A DNA stretch of 64,000 bases from assembly GCF_004563925.1 (NCBI RefSeq), contig NZ_SPNJ01000005.1, positions 1 through 64,000 on the forward strand. Direction: 5' to 3'. Every line of letters starts with the position of its first letter. The stretch's first letter is position 1. The position numbers were made by a program, and so were the translations under genes. Positions 56,717 to 64,000 of this stretch are shown piece by piece. The notes below the pieces were generated by a model, which worked only from the letters and a program-made list of their open reading frames with translations, was not told the origin of the DNA and searched no databases. The DNA is from Herbaspirillum sp. 3R11 (GTDB lineage Bacteria > Pseudomonadota > Gammaproteobacteria > Burkholderiales > Burkholderiaceae_D).

Positions 56717-58060
56717 TCAGATCGCGCCGGTCGGCGCTTCATGCACTACCTTCGGACGCTGATCGACCACGCGCTTGGCCTTGCCCACGGCAGACCGCTC
56801 GATCTTGCCGCTGGCCACCACCTGCACTGACGTGGTCACGCCGACGTGCGTCTTGATGTGATGCTGCAGTTCGTTCGCCAGCGCATCGATGTCGCCGGAC
56901 GACAGCGCGACTTCCGGACGCAGCTCGACGGTCACGCCCAAGGTGTCGAGATGGCCGTTGCGGCCGACCACCAGTTGATACTGCGGCGCCAGTTTCGGCA
57001 TCTTCAGGATCAGTTCTTCGATCTGGGTCGGGAACACGTTCACGCCGCGGATGATCAGCATGTCGTCGGAACGGCCGGTGATCTTGCCGATGCGGCGCAT
57101 CGAGCGCGACGTCGCCGGCAGCAGGCGCGTCAGGTCGCGGGTGCGGTAGCGGATGATCGGCAGCGCTTCCTTGGTCAGCGAGGTGAACACCAGTTCGCCG
57201 TCGGAACCGTCCGGCAGCACTTCGCCGGTTTCCGGGTTGATGATTTCGGGATAGAAATGATCTTCCCAGATCACCGGGCCATCCTTGCTTTCGATGCATT
57301 CGCTGGCCACGCCCGGTCCCATGACTTCCGACAGGCCGTAGATATCGACCGCGTCAATGCCGGCGCGCGCCTGGATCTCGGCGCGCATGGCGTCGGTCCA
57401 CGGTTCGGCGCCGAAGATGCCGACCTTGAGCGAGCTGTCCACCGCATCGAGTCCCTGGCGTTGAAATTCTTCAATGATGTTGAGCATGTACGACGGCGTC
57501 ACCATGATGATGCTCGGCTTGAAGTCCTGGATCAGCTGGACTTGCTTTTCAGTCTGGCCGCCGGACATCGGGATCACCGTGCAGCCCAGCTTCTCGGCGC
57601 CGTAGTGCGCGCCCAGGCCGCCGGTGAACAGGCCGTAGCCATAGGAGATGTGCACGATGTCGCCCTTGCGACCGCCTGCTGCGCGGATCGAACGCGCCAC
57701 CACGGTGGCCCAGGTGTCGATGTCGTTCTGGGTGTAGCCGACCACGGTCGGCTTGCCGGTGGTGCCGCTGGAGGCGTGGATGCGCACGACCTGCTCGCGC
57801 GGCACTGCGAACATGTTGAACGGGTAGTTGTCGCGCAGGTCCTTCTTGCCCGTGAACGGGAATTTCGCCAGGTCGGCCAGCGTCTTCAGGTCGTCCGGAT
57901 GCACGCCGGCGGCGTCGAACGAGGCGCGGTAATGCGGCACGTTGTCGTAGGCGTGCTTGAGGGACCACTTCATGCGCTGCAATTGCAGGGCCTGCAGCTC
58001 GTCCTTGCTGGCGGTTTCGATGGCTTCCAGGTCGCCTGGTTGTGGGGTGCGTTGTGGCAT
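56717..58060 (-). CDS. paaK: Phenylacetate-CoA ligase
   Basis: A 447-residue AMP-forming ligase that activates phenylacetate to phenylacetyl-CoA, the first step of the pathway. The ATP-binding loop HASSGTTGKPTVVGYTQ is present, with YGLSEVMGPG and the C-terminal domain motif GRSDDMLIIRGVNVFPTQIE. Length and motifs fit PaaK closely. It lies between paaI and paaJ. Confidence 0.97.
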   Translation of the reverse strand: MPQRTPQPGDLEAIETASKDELQALQLQRMKWSLKHAYDNVPHYRASFDAAGVHPDDLKTLADLAKFPFTGKKDLRDNYPFNMFAVPREQVVRIHASSGTTGKPTVVGYTQNDIDTWATVVARSIRAAGGRKGDIVHISYGYGLFTGGLGAHYGAEKLGCTVIPMSGGQTEKQVQLIQDFKPSIIMVTPSYMLNIIEEFQRQGLDAVDSSLKVGIFGAEPWTDAMRAEIQARAGIDAVDIYGLSEVMGPGVASECIESKDGPVIWEDHFYPEIINPETGEVLPDGSDGELVFTSLTKEALPIIRYRTRDLTRLLPATSRSMRRIGKITGRSDDMLIIRGVNVFPTQIEELILKMPKLAPQYQLVVGRNGHLDTLGVTVELRPEVALSSGDIDALANELQHHIKTHVGVTTSVQVVASGKIERSAVGKAKRVVDQRPKVVHEAPTGAI

Positions 58061-58118
58061 GGTGGTCTCCGTGAGGGCTCTGCTCTATTGTGTAATGAAT
58101 ATTGTCGTGTCCGGCGCG

Positions 58119-58634
58119 TCAGGCTGCAGCTGCTCGCGCCAGCGCCGTGGCGTCCAGTCCGGCGATGACTTCGCCCTTGATGCGATAGGACTTGCCGCGG
58201 AACAGCGCGATGCGCTTGCCGTCCTGGTTGGTGACGGTGATGTCGTAGACGCCGGTGCGACCCGCCAGCGATTGCTCGATGGCTTCCGCCGTCAGCACGT
58301 CGTTGACCGCGCCGGGCGCCAGGTACTCGATGCTGCAGCCGGACGCGACCGTGGCCTGGTTGCGGCTGTTGCATGAGAACGCGAATGCGCTGTCGGCCAG
58401 CGCAAAGATGAAGCCGCCGTGGCAGGACGCATGGCCGTTGAGCATGTCCGAACGCACCTGCATCGACAGCCGCGCATAGCCGGGACGTACTTCGTGGATC
58501 TTGATGCCCAGCGCCTGCGTGGCGTTGTCACGCGCATACATGGACTTGGCGGTGGCTTCGGCCAGCGCCTGTGCCTCTTCAGGATTCAGTGAAACAGCGG
58601 GTACAACAGCGGCGTTGATGATTGCTTCAGCCAT
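58119..58634 (-). CDS. paaI: Hydroxyphenylacetyl-CoA thioesterase (hotdog fold)
   Basis: A 171-residue hotdog thioesterase. The active-site stretch NGHASCHGGFIFALADSAFA holds the conserved HGG and the helix acid. It removes stalled CoA esters in the phenylacetate pathway, sparing CoA. It overlaps the paaH stop by 8 bases. An N-terminal stretch of about 20 residues precedes the family start. Confidence 0.94.
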   Translation of the reverse strand: MAEAIINAAVVPAVSLNPEEAQALAEATAKSMYARDNATQALGIKIHEVRPGYARLSMQVRSDMLNGHASCHGGFIFALADSAFAFSCNSRNQATVASGCSIEYLAPGAVNDVLTAEAIEQSLAGRTGVYDITVTNQDGKRIALFRGKSYRIKGEVIAGLDATALARAAAA

Positions 58635-60177
58635 GGAACTGTCCTTTGCTCGCGGTTTTTCTCATGATCAGCGGCGACACGCGATAGCGGTCTTCGCCAT
58701 AGGCGGCGGCCAGGTGCGACAGCACCTCGGCGATGGTGTCCAGTCCAATGGCGTCGGCCCAGGCCAGCGGCCCGCGCGGATAGTTGACGCCTTTCTGCAT
58801 CGCCATGTCGGCGTCGGCGGCGCTACACACGCCCTGGTTGACGGTGTCTGCAGCTTCGTTGGCGAGCATCGCCACGGTGCGCATGACCGCCATGCCGGGC
58901 ACGTCGTCCAGACGCGAAACCGCAAAGCCGGCCGCCTGCAGCAACGCAACAATGGAGGAGTAGGCGGCATCGCTGCACTGATCGGCGCGCGTCACGGCCA
59001 CGCGTGTGGCCTTGCTGAAGTCCAGCGCCAGGTCGATCAGCACGGTATCTGCATGACGGTTGTCGGCAGTGCGCTGGGTGGCGCTGCGGCCATCGGTCAG
59101 ATAGGCGCGGGCGTTGCCGCACTGGAGCACCAGGCCGTCGGCGCCGGGCGTGCTGCTGCGCTCGATGCTGACGTTGCCCAGGCGTGCGGCAAGCGCTTCA
59201 GCCAGCTGGCTGGTGCCGGACAGCTGGACAGCTTGCGAAGCACGCTCAACCGCAGCTTCCGTAACCGGCGTCGGCACGACCGCATCCGCACCGTAGCGAT
59301 AGAAGCCGCGTCCGCTCTTGCGCCCGAGGAAGCCGGCGTTGACCAACTCCTGCTGAATCAGCGACGGCGTAAAGCGCGGATCAGTGAAGTAGGCGTTGAA
59401 TACCGACTGCGTCACTGCAAAGTTGACGTCATGACCGATCAGGTCCATCAGCTCGAAGGGCCCCATGCGGAAGCCGCCGGCTTCGCGCAGGATGGCGTCG
59501 ATGGTGGCCGGTTCGGCCGCTTGCTCATTGAGGATGCGCAGGGCTTCGGCGTAGTAGGGACGCGCCACGCGGTTGACGATGAAGCCCGGCGTCGATTTGG
59601 TGTGCACCGGATTTTTGCCCCAGGCCAGCGCGGTGTCGTACACGCACTCGGCCACGGCCGCATCGCTGGCCAGGCCGCTGATGATTTCGACCAGCGCCAT
59701 CAAGGGCACCGGGTTGAAGAAATGCATGCCCACCAGCCGTTGCGGCAAACGCAGCGCCGCGCCGATGCTGGTGATGGAAATCGACGAGGTGTTGCTGGCG
59801 AAGATGCAGTCGTCCGCGACCACGGCTTCCAGGTCGGCGAACAGTTTGCGTTTGACGTCGAGGTTCTCGACGATGGCTTCGACCACCAGGCCGGCTTCGG
59901 CCAGCTCGGACAAGGCCGCCGTCGGACGCAGACGTGCAGTCGCGGCGCGCGCTTGGTCGGCCGTCATGCGGCCCTTGCCGGCCAGCTTGTCGAACATGCC
60001 GCCGATGTCGGCGATGGCTTTCGCCACCGCTTCGGTGCGCGTGTCGAACAGCTGCACGCTGTAGCCGGCTGCCGCCGCCACCTGCGCGATGCCGGCGCCC
60101 ATGGCGCCGCTGCCGATGACGGCAACGGTACGCGAAGGTGCAAGTGCTTTGGAATGATTGCTGCCCGACATGCTCAT
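58627..60177 (-). CDS. paaH: 3-hydroxyadipyl-CoA dehydrogenase
   Basis: A 516-residue NAD-dependent 3-hydroxyacyl-CoA dehydrogenase with the extra C-terminal repeat found in PaaH. The Rossmann motif is VIGSGAMGAGIAQVAAAAG near residue 20, and HFFNPVPLMALVEI carries the catalytic His. It oxidises 3-hydroxyadipyl-CoA. Its start overlaps the paaG stop and its end overlaps paaI, so translation is tightly coupled. Confidence 0.95.
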   Translation of the reverse strand: MSMSGSNHSKALAPSRTVAVIGSGAMGAGIAQVAAAAGYSVQLFDTRTEAVAKAIADIGGMFDKLAGKGRMTADQARAATARLRPTAALSELAEAGLVVEAIVENLDVKRKLFADLEAVVADDCIFASNTSSISITSIGAALRLPQRLVGMHFFNPVPLMALVEIISGLASDAAVAECVYDTALAWGKNPVHTKSTPGFIVNRVARPYYAEALRILNEQAAEPATIDAILREAGGFRMGPFELMDLIGHDVNFAVTQSVFNAYFTDPRFTPSLIQQELVNAGFLGRKSGRGFYRYGADAVVPTPVTEAAVERASQAVQLSGTSQLAEALAARLGNVSIERSSTPGADGLVLQCGNARAYLTDGRSATQRTADNRHADTVLIDLALDFSKATRVAVTRADQCSDAAYSSIVALLQAAGFAVSRLDDVPGMAVMRTVAMLANEAADTVNQGVCSAADADMAMQKGVNYPRGPLAWADAIGLDTIAEVLSHLAAAYGEDRYRVSPLIMRKTASKGQFHG

Positions 60178-60965
60178 TCTCCGGTGAACAGCGGCGCACG
60201 CTTTTCAAGGAAGGCCGTGACGCCTTCCTTGTAGTCGCGGCTGTAGCCGAGTGCGCGCATGCTGTCGCGTTCCAGCGCCAGTTGTTCGGTCAGCGTATTG
60301 GCCGGGCTCTGATAGATCGCCGCCTTGGTGTGCGCCAGACCCTTGGTCGGCGCGCTCGCGAAATGCTGCGCCATGGCGCGCGCTTCAGTTTGCAGTTTGT
60401 CGTCGTCGACGCATTTCCAGATCAGGCCCCATTGCTCGGCTTGTTCCGCGCTCAGCTTGTTGCCCAGCATCGCCAAGCCCATCGCGCGCGCAGTGCCGAC
60501 CAGGCGCGGCAGGAAGTAGGTGCCGCCGGTGTCCGGCAGCAGGCCCAGCTTGCAGAACACTTCAACGAAACTGGCCGAACGCGCCGCCAGCACGATGTCG
60601 CACGCCAGCGGGATATTGGCTCCGGCGCCTGCCGCCACGCCGTTGACCGCACAGATCACCGGGAAGGGCAGGGCGCGCAACGTCTGCACCAGCGGGCCGT
60701 AGTATTTTTCAATCGATTCGCCCAGATCAACGGCGCCGTCGCCCGGCTTCACCGCGCGGTCGGACAAGTCTTGCCCGGCGCAGAAGCCGCGTCCGGCGCC
60801 GGTCAGCAGCAAGACGCGCACGCGCGGATCGGCGGCGATCTGGTCGAGCGCATCGCGTACTTCCAGATGCATGGCGACCGTGAAGCTGTTGAGCTTGTCG
60901 GGCCGGTTCAGCGTGATGACGGCAACGCCGTCGGTGTTTTCAAACAGGATGGATTCGTATTGCAT
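60174..60965 (-). CDS. paaG: 1,2-epoxyphenylacetyl-CoA isomerase
   Basis: A 263-residue crotonase-family isomerase turning the ring-epoxide into the seven-membered oxepin-CoA. The oxyanion loops are GRGFCAGQDLSDRAV and GVAAGAGANIPLACDIV. KLGLLPDTGGTYFLPRLVG places an Asp where hydratases have Glu, as in PaaG. It lies between paaN and paaH. Confidence 0.94.
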   Translation of the reverse strand: MQYESILFENTDGVAVITLNRPDKLNSFTVAMHLEVRDALDQIAADPRVRVLLLTGAGRGFCAGQDLSDRAVKPGDGAVDLGESIEKYYGPLVQTLRALPFPVICAVNGVAAGAGANIPLACDIVLAARSASFVEVFCKLGLLPDTGGTYFLPRLVGTARAMGLAMLGNKLSAEQAEQWGLIWKCVDDDKLQTEARAMAQHFASAPTKGLAHTKAAIYQSPANTLTEQLALERDSMRALGYSRDYKEGVTAFLEKRAPLFTGE

Positions 60966-60982
60966 GGCGGATTCCTAACTGG

Positions 60983-62641
60983 TTAGACGGGTTCGCGGGT
61001 CTGCACCACGCGGAAACGGCTGGCGACGAAGGCGGTATCGGCCAGCGCGGCGTTGGCGGCCGGATTGGCGCCGGTGCCGTGGAAGTCGCTGAAGGCCGCC
61101 GACTGATTGACGAACACGCCGCCGGTCAGGTTCAGCGACAGCGCCACGCCGGCTTCGGCGGCGGCGTCGCCCAGTGCTTCCTTGACGGCGGCGTCGGTGG
61201 TGTAGGCCGATAGCGTCAGCGCGCCATGTTCGCGCACGGTTTTCTCGGCCAGTTTGATGCTCTCGGCCGTGCTGTCGCTGGCGACCGCGAACGAGATCGG
61301 GCCGAAGAATTCTTCCGTCACGGCCTTGCCGCCGGCCGCCTTCACCAGCAGCGGTGTGCGGATACGCGCTTCGGGGAATTGCGGATGCTGCAGCGACACG
61401 CTGTCGAGCACCACCTCGCCGACCTTGCGCGCCGCCTCGATGCGGTCGAGTACGGCGGTGTTCTGGATCGCGCCCAGCAGTTCCACCGCCTTGACCGGAT
61501 CGCCGGTCAGTTTGCCGATGGCTTCACCGATCGCCGCCACCACGGCGTCAAAGCTCACGTGGCCTTCCGCCGTATCGATGCCGTCTTTCGGGATGTAGAT
61601 ATTTTGCGGCGTGGTGCACATCTGGCCGGAGTACAGCACCAGCGAGAAAGCGATGTTGCGCGCCATGCCCTTGAAGTCGGCGGTCGAGTCGATGACGATC
61701 TGGTTGACGCCGGATTTTTCGGTGAAGACCTGCGCCTGCACCGCATTGCGCTCCAGCCAGTTGCCGTTGGCGGAACTGCCGGTGAAGTCGATCAGCTTGA
61801 TCTCGGGGCGCAGCGCCAGTTCGGTGGCGACCTTGTCGCCGGCCTCATGCGCGACCAGCGTGACGACGTCTGGATTGAAGCCGGCTTCGGCGATGACCGC
61901 GCGTGCGATCTCGACCGTGATCGCCAGCGGCAGGATCGCGCCGGGGTGCGGCTTGACGATCACGGTGTTGCCGGTCGCCAGGTCGGCGAACATGCCGGGA
62001 TAGCTGTTCCAGGTCGGGAAGGTGCAGCAGCCGATCACCAGACCGATGCCGCGCGGCACGATGCGGAAGCTCTTCTGCATCTTCAGCGGATCATGTTTGC
62101 CTTGCGGTTTTTCCCAGTGCGCGCCGGCCGGGATGCGGCTGGTTTCCTGCCAGGCATAGGCGATCGCTTCGACGGCGCGATCCTGCGCATGCGGGCCGCC
62201 GGCCTGGAAGGACATCATGTAGGCCTGGCCGGTGGTGTGCATGACGGCGTGGGCGATTTCAAAGCTGCGGGCATTCAGGCGCGCGACGATTTCCAGCGCG
62301 ACGCCGGCCCAGACTTGCGGTCCGGCCTTGCGCCAGGCGACGCCGGCGGCGGCCACGCCTTGCAGCAACTGGTCGATGTCGGCCTTCGGATACGTGATGC
62401 CGAGGGCCGGGCCGTAAGGTGAGACTTCATTGCCGGTGCGACCAGTGGTGCCGGTCTGGTCGATCTCGAACGGACGGTTCAGGCGCGCATCATAAGCGGC
62501 CTTGCCCTCGTCGGCGGCGGTTTCGCCATAGACGCGCGGGCTCGGGCTTTCGCTGTACGGGCTCCAGTAGCCGCGTTCGCCGATGGTTTGTACCGCTTTA
62601 TCCAGCGTGGCGCGGTGGCGTTCAAAGAAGGTGGTCGACAT
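60983..62641 (-). CDS. paaN: PaaN, aldehyde dehydrogenase-type ring-cleavage enzyme
   Basis: A 552-residue aldehyde-dehydrogenase-fold protein of the PaaN type. The catalytic Cys is in YSGQMCTTPQNIYIPKDG, and the NAD-binding and phosphate regions are in the first half (GNTVIVKPHPGAILPLA). It would oxidise the semialdehyde released on oxepin-CoA ring opening. Unlike the two-domain PaaZ of E. coli (about 680 residues), it lacks the C-terminal MaoC-like hydratase that opens the ring. That activity must be elsewhere. Confidence 0.93.
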   Translation of the reverse strand: MSTTFFERHRATLDKAVQTIGERGYWSPYSESPSPRVYGETAADEGKAAYDARLNRPFEIDQTGTTGRTGNEVSPYGPALGITYPKADIDQLLQGVAAAGVAWRKAGPQVWAGVALEIVARLNARSFEIAHAVMHTTGQAYMMSFQAGGPHAQDRAVEAIAYAWQETSRIPAGAHWEKPQGKHDPLKMQKSFRIVPRGIGLVIGCCTFPTWNSYPGMFADLATGNTVIVKPHPGAILPLAITVEIARAVIAEAGFNPDVVTLVAHEAGDKVATELALRPEIKLIDFTGSSANGNWLERNAVQAQVFTEKSGVNQIVIDSTADFKGMARNIAFSLVLYSGQMCTTPQNIYIPKDGIDTAEGHVSFDAVVAAIGEAIGKLTGDPVKAVELLGAIQNTAVLDRIEAARKVGEVVLDSVSLQHPQFPEARIRTPLLVKAAGGKAVTEEFFGPISFAVASDSTAESIKLAEKTVREHGALTLSAYTTDAAVKEALGDAAAEAGVALSLNLTGGVFVNQSAAFSDFHGTGANPAANAALADTAFVASRFRVVQTREPV

Positions 62642-62718
62642 GTAGTCTCCTGAATGATTGTGTAGTGGTCGACTTTGGATCAGCTGGGGTCAGCGCGGAT
62701 TAGCGCGGATCAGCGAGT

Positions 62719-63792
62719 TCAATTATCCTGATCGAAGTCGATCAACAGCTTGTCGGTGACCGGGAAGCTCTGGCAGCTCAGGACAAAGCCGCGCGCGATT
62801 TCATAGTCTTCCAGGCAGTAGTTGGCGTCCATGTCGACCTTGCCTTCGACGATCTTGCAGCGGCAGGTGGCGCAGACGCCACCCTTGCATGAGTAGCGCA
62901 TGTCGATGCCGTTCTTGAGCCCGGCGTCGAGCAGAGATTCCTTTTCCTTCTCCATCGTGAAGACGGTGTGGTAGCCGTCGACGATCACGGTGACTTCGCA
63001 TTCCTGCTTGCCGACCACCGGGCGCGCTGCCACGGCCTTGTGCTTCGGGATGCTGGCGGCGAACAGTTCGACCTTGATGGCGGACTTGTCCAGTCCATTG
63101 GCTTGCAGCGATGCGCTGACGGCGTTGAGCATCTCTTCCGGGCCGCAGATGAAGGCGGCGTCGATGTCGTCGAGGGCTATCCAGGACTTGAAGAACTGGT
63201 CGCACTTCTCGCGCGTGATGCGGCCGTTGAACAACTCCACGTCCTGCTGTTCGCGGCTCATCACGTAGACCACGTTGAGGCGTTCGAGGTAGATGTCCTT
63301 CAGGTCGGTCAGCTCTTCCTTGAAGATCACCGACGACGACGCGCGGTTGCCGTACACCAGCGTGAAGCGGCTGCCCGGTTCGGCCAGCAGCGTGGTCTTG
63401 ATGATCGACAGCATCGGCGTGATGCCGCTGCCGGCGGCGAAGGCCAGGTAATGTTTCTGGTTGGCGGCGTCCAGCGGCAGGTTGAAGTGACCCATCGGCG
63501 GCATCACCTGCAGGCTCTGGCCCGGCTTGAGCGTGTCGTTGGCCCAGGTCGAAAAGACGCCGCCTTGCGTGCGCTTGATCGCCACGCGCAACTGGTCGTC
63601 CTGCACCGCCGAGCAGATCGAGTAGGAGCGGCGCAGGTCTTCGCCGTTGATCTCGGAGCGCAGCGTCAGGTGCTGGCCCTGAGTGTACTGGAAGGTCTCT
63701 TTGAGTTCGGCCGGCACGTCGAACGACACGACGATGGTGTCGCGGGTTTCGTTCTTCACGTTGCCGACGGTCAGAGGATAAAATTTGCTCAT
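62719..63792 (-). CDS. paaE: Phenylacetyl-CoA epoxidase reductase subunit
   Basis: A 357-residue flavin and iron-sulfur reductase that feeds electrons from NADPH to the PaaABC epoxidase. RRSYSICSA is the FAD motif and AFAAGSGITPMLSII the nucleotide region. The C-terminal plant-type 2Fe-2S domain has SCKGGVCATC (Cys-x4-Cys-x2-Cys) and the last ligand in LSCQS. It lies between paaD and paaN. Confidence 0.96.
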   Translation of the reverse strand: MSKFYPLTVGNVKNETRDTIVVSFDVPAELKETFQYTQGQHLTLRSEINGEDLRRSYSICSAVQDDQLRVAIKRTQGGVFSTWANDTLKPGQSLQVMPPMGHFNLPLDAANQKHYLAFAAGSGITPMLSIIKTTLLAEPGSRFTLVYGNRASSSVIFKEELTDLKDIYLERLNVVYVMSREQQDVELFNGRITREKCDQFFKSWIALDDIDAAFICGPEEMLNAVSASLQANGLDKSAIKVELFAASIPKHKAVAARPVVGKQECEVTVIVDGYHTVFTMEKEKESLLDAGLKNGIDMRYSCKGGVCATCRCKIVEGKVDMDANYCLEDYEIARGFVLSCQSFPVTDKLLIDFDQDN

Positions 63793-63843
63793 GATGGGTG
63801 TCTGCCTGATGTGCTTGGGACGCCTATTGAAGAATCAATGGGC

Positions 63844-64000
63844 TCAATGGGCTTTGAAATAGTCGAACGGCTCCAGGCAATCCTTGCACTGGTACAGGGA
63901 TTTGCAGGAGGTTGAACCGAACTGGCTGACGACCACGGTGTGCATCGAGCCGCAATGCGGGCAGGCCACCTTGGGCGCCTGCAAGCGCTTGCGACTGATG
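63844..64000 (-). CDS. paaD: PaaD, C-terminal part (cut by window edge)
   Basis: Only the last 52 codons are present; the start lies beyond the window. The visible part carries a zinc-ribbon-like end: ACPHCGSMHTVVV, SQFGSTSCKSLYQCKDC and EPFDYFKAH. This is the Cys-rich tail of PaaD, the factor that matures iron-sulfur/metal centres of the PaaABCE epoxidase. The paaE start is 51 bases downstream, in the expected order. Confidence 0.92.
   Translation of the reverse strand, partial: ISRKRLQAPKVACPHCGSMHTVVVSQFGSTSCKSLYQCKDCLEPFDYFKAH

Noticed and set aside
62660-62715. Short direct repeats (GCGCGGATTA, GCGCGGATCA) between paaE and paaN
   Set aside because: Only two imperfect copies in a 77-base spacer; not convincing as a functional element.

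Overview
The window is GC-rich bacterial chromosome carrying a dense, conventional gene set. The order rpsP-rimM-trmD-rplS, the beta-type paa cluster with PaaN, DUF3579, the CobD/CbiB-like protein beside fumC, and the codon usage all point to a betaproteobacterium of the Oxalobacteraceae, most like Herbaspirillum. That placement is an inference from gene content and protein style; no search was run. I see no tRNA, rRNA, CRISPR array, transposase or phage gene.

Layout. (1) 1-9.65 kb: a TonB-dependent receptor faces a divergent PtxS-like LacI repressor. Downstream lie a polar-amino-acid-type ABC importer and three enzymes matching KguE, KguK and KguD of 2-ketogluconate catabolism. Two matching palindromic operators flank the repressor gene, and a 142-base hairpin separates the binding-protein gene from the permease genes. 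(2) 9.8-13.5 kb: etfBA and a 600-residue acyl-CoA dehydrogenase. (3) 13.5-20.5 kb: a TM2-like membrane protein, the rpsP-rimM-trmD-rplS operon, a Nudix hydrolase, a CobD/CbiB-like protein, a DUF3579 protein and fumC. (4) 20.6-23 kb: two small Tyr/Pro-rich exported proteins, then trpS behind what reads as a complete ribosome-mediated attenuator with a 17-residue leader peptide containing Trp-Trp. (5) 23-35.9 kb: an envelope-stress and efflux island with a two-component system, a divergent Spy/CpxP-like protein, MdtABC-type RND pump genes and an outer-membrane channel. This resembles the E. coli BaeSR regulon gathered into one place. (6) 35.9-41.3 kb: a PabB-PabC fusion, an MFS exporter, an EamA transporter and CorA. 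(7) 41.3-48.2 kb: tamA-tamB and a divergent ferredoxin-NADP reductase. (8) 48.2-54.6 kb: a chaperone-usher fimbrial locus with an orphan LuxR-type response regulator, AT-rich and polypyrimidine intergenic DNA and no visible adhesin. (9) 54.6-64 kb: the phenylacetate operon, transcribed leftwards as paaD(partial)-E-N-G-H-I-K-J-F.

How the parts work together. The kgu-like operon would import a sugar acid, phosphorylate it and reduce it to 6-phosphogluconate under PtxS control. The paa operon activates phenylacetate and converts it to acetyl-CoA and succinyl-CoA; EtfAB and the acyl-CoA dehydrogenase handle acyl-CoA electrons. The most unusual regulatory signals are the trpS attenuator, the kgu operator pair with its ABC-type importer, the 10-base tandem repeat just ahead of mdtA, and the polypyrimidine block in front of the fimbrial operon.
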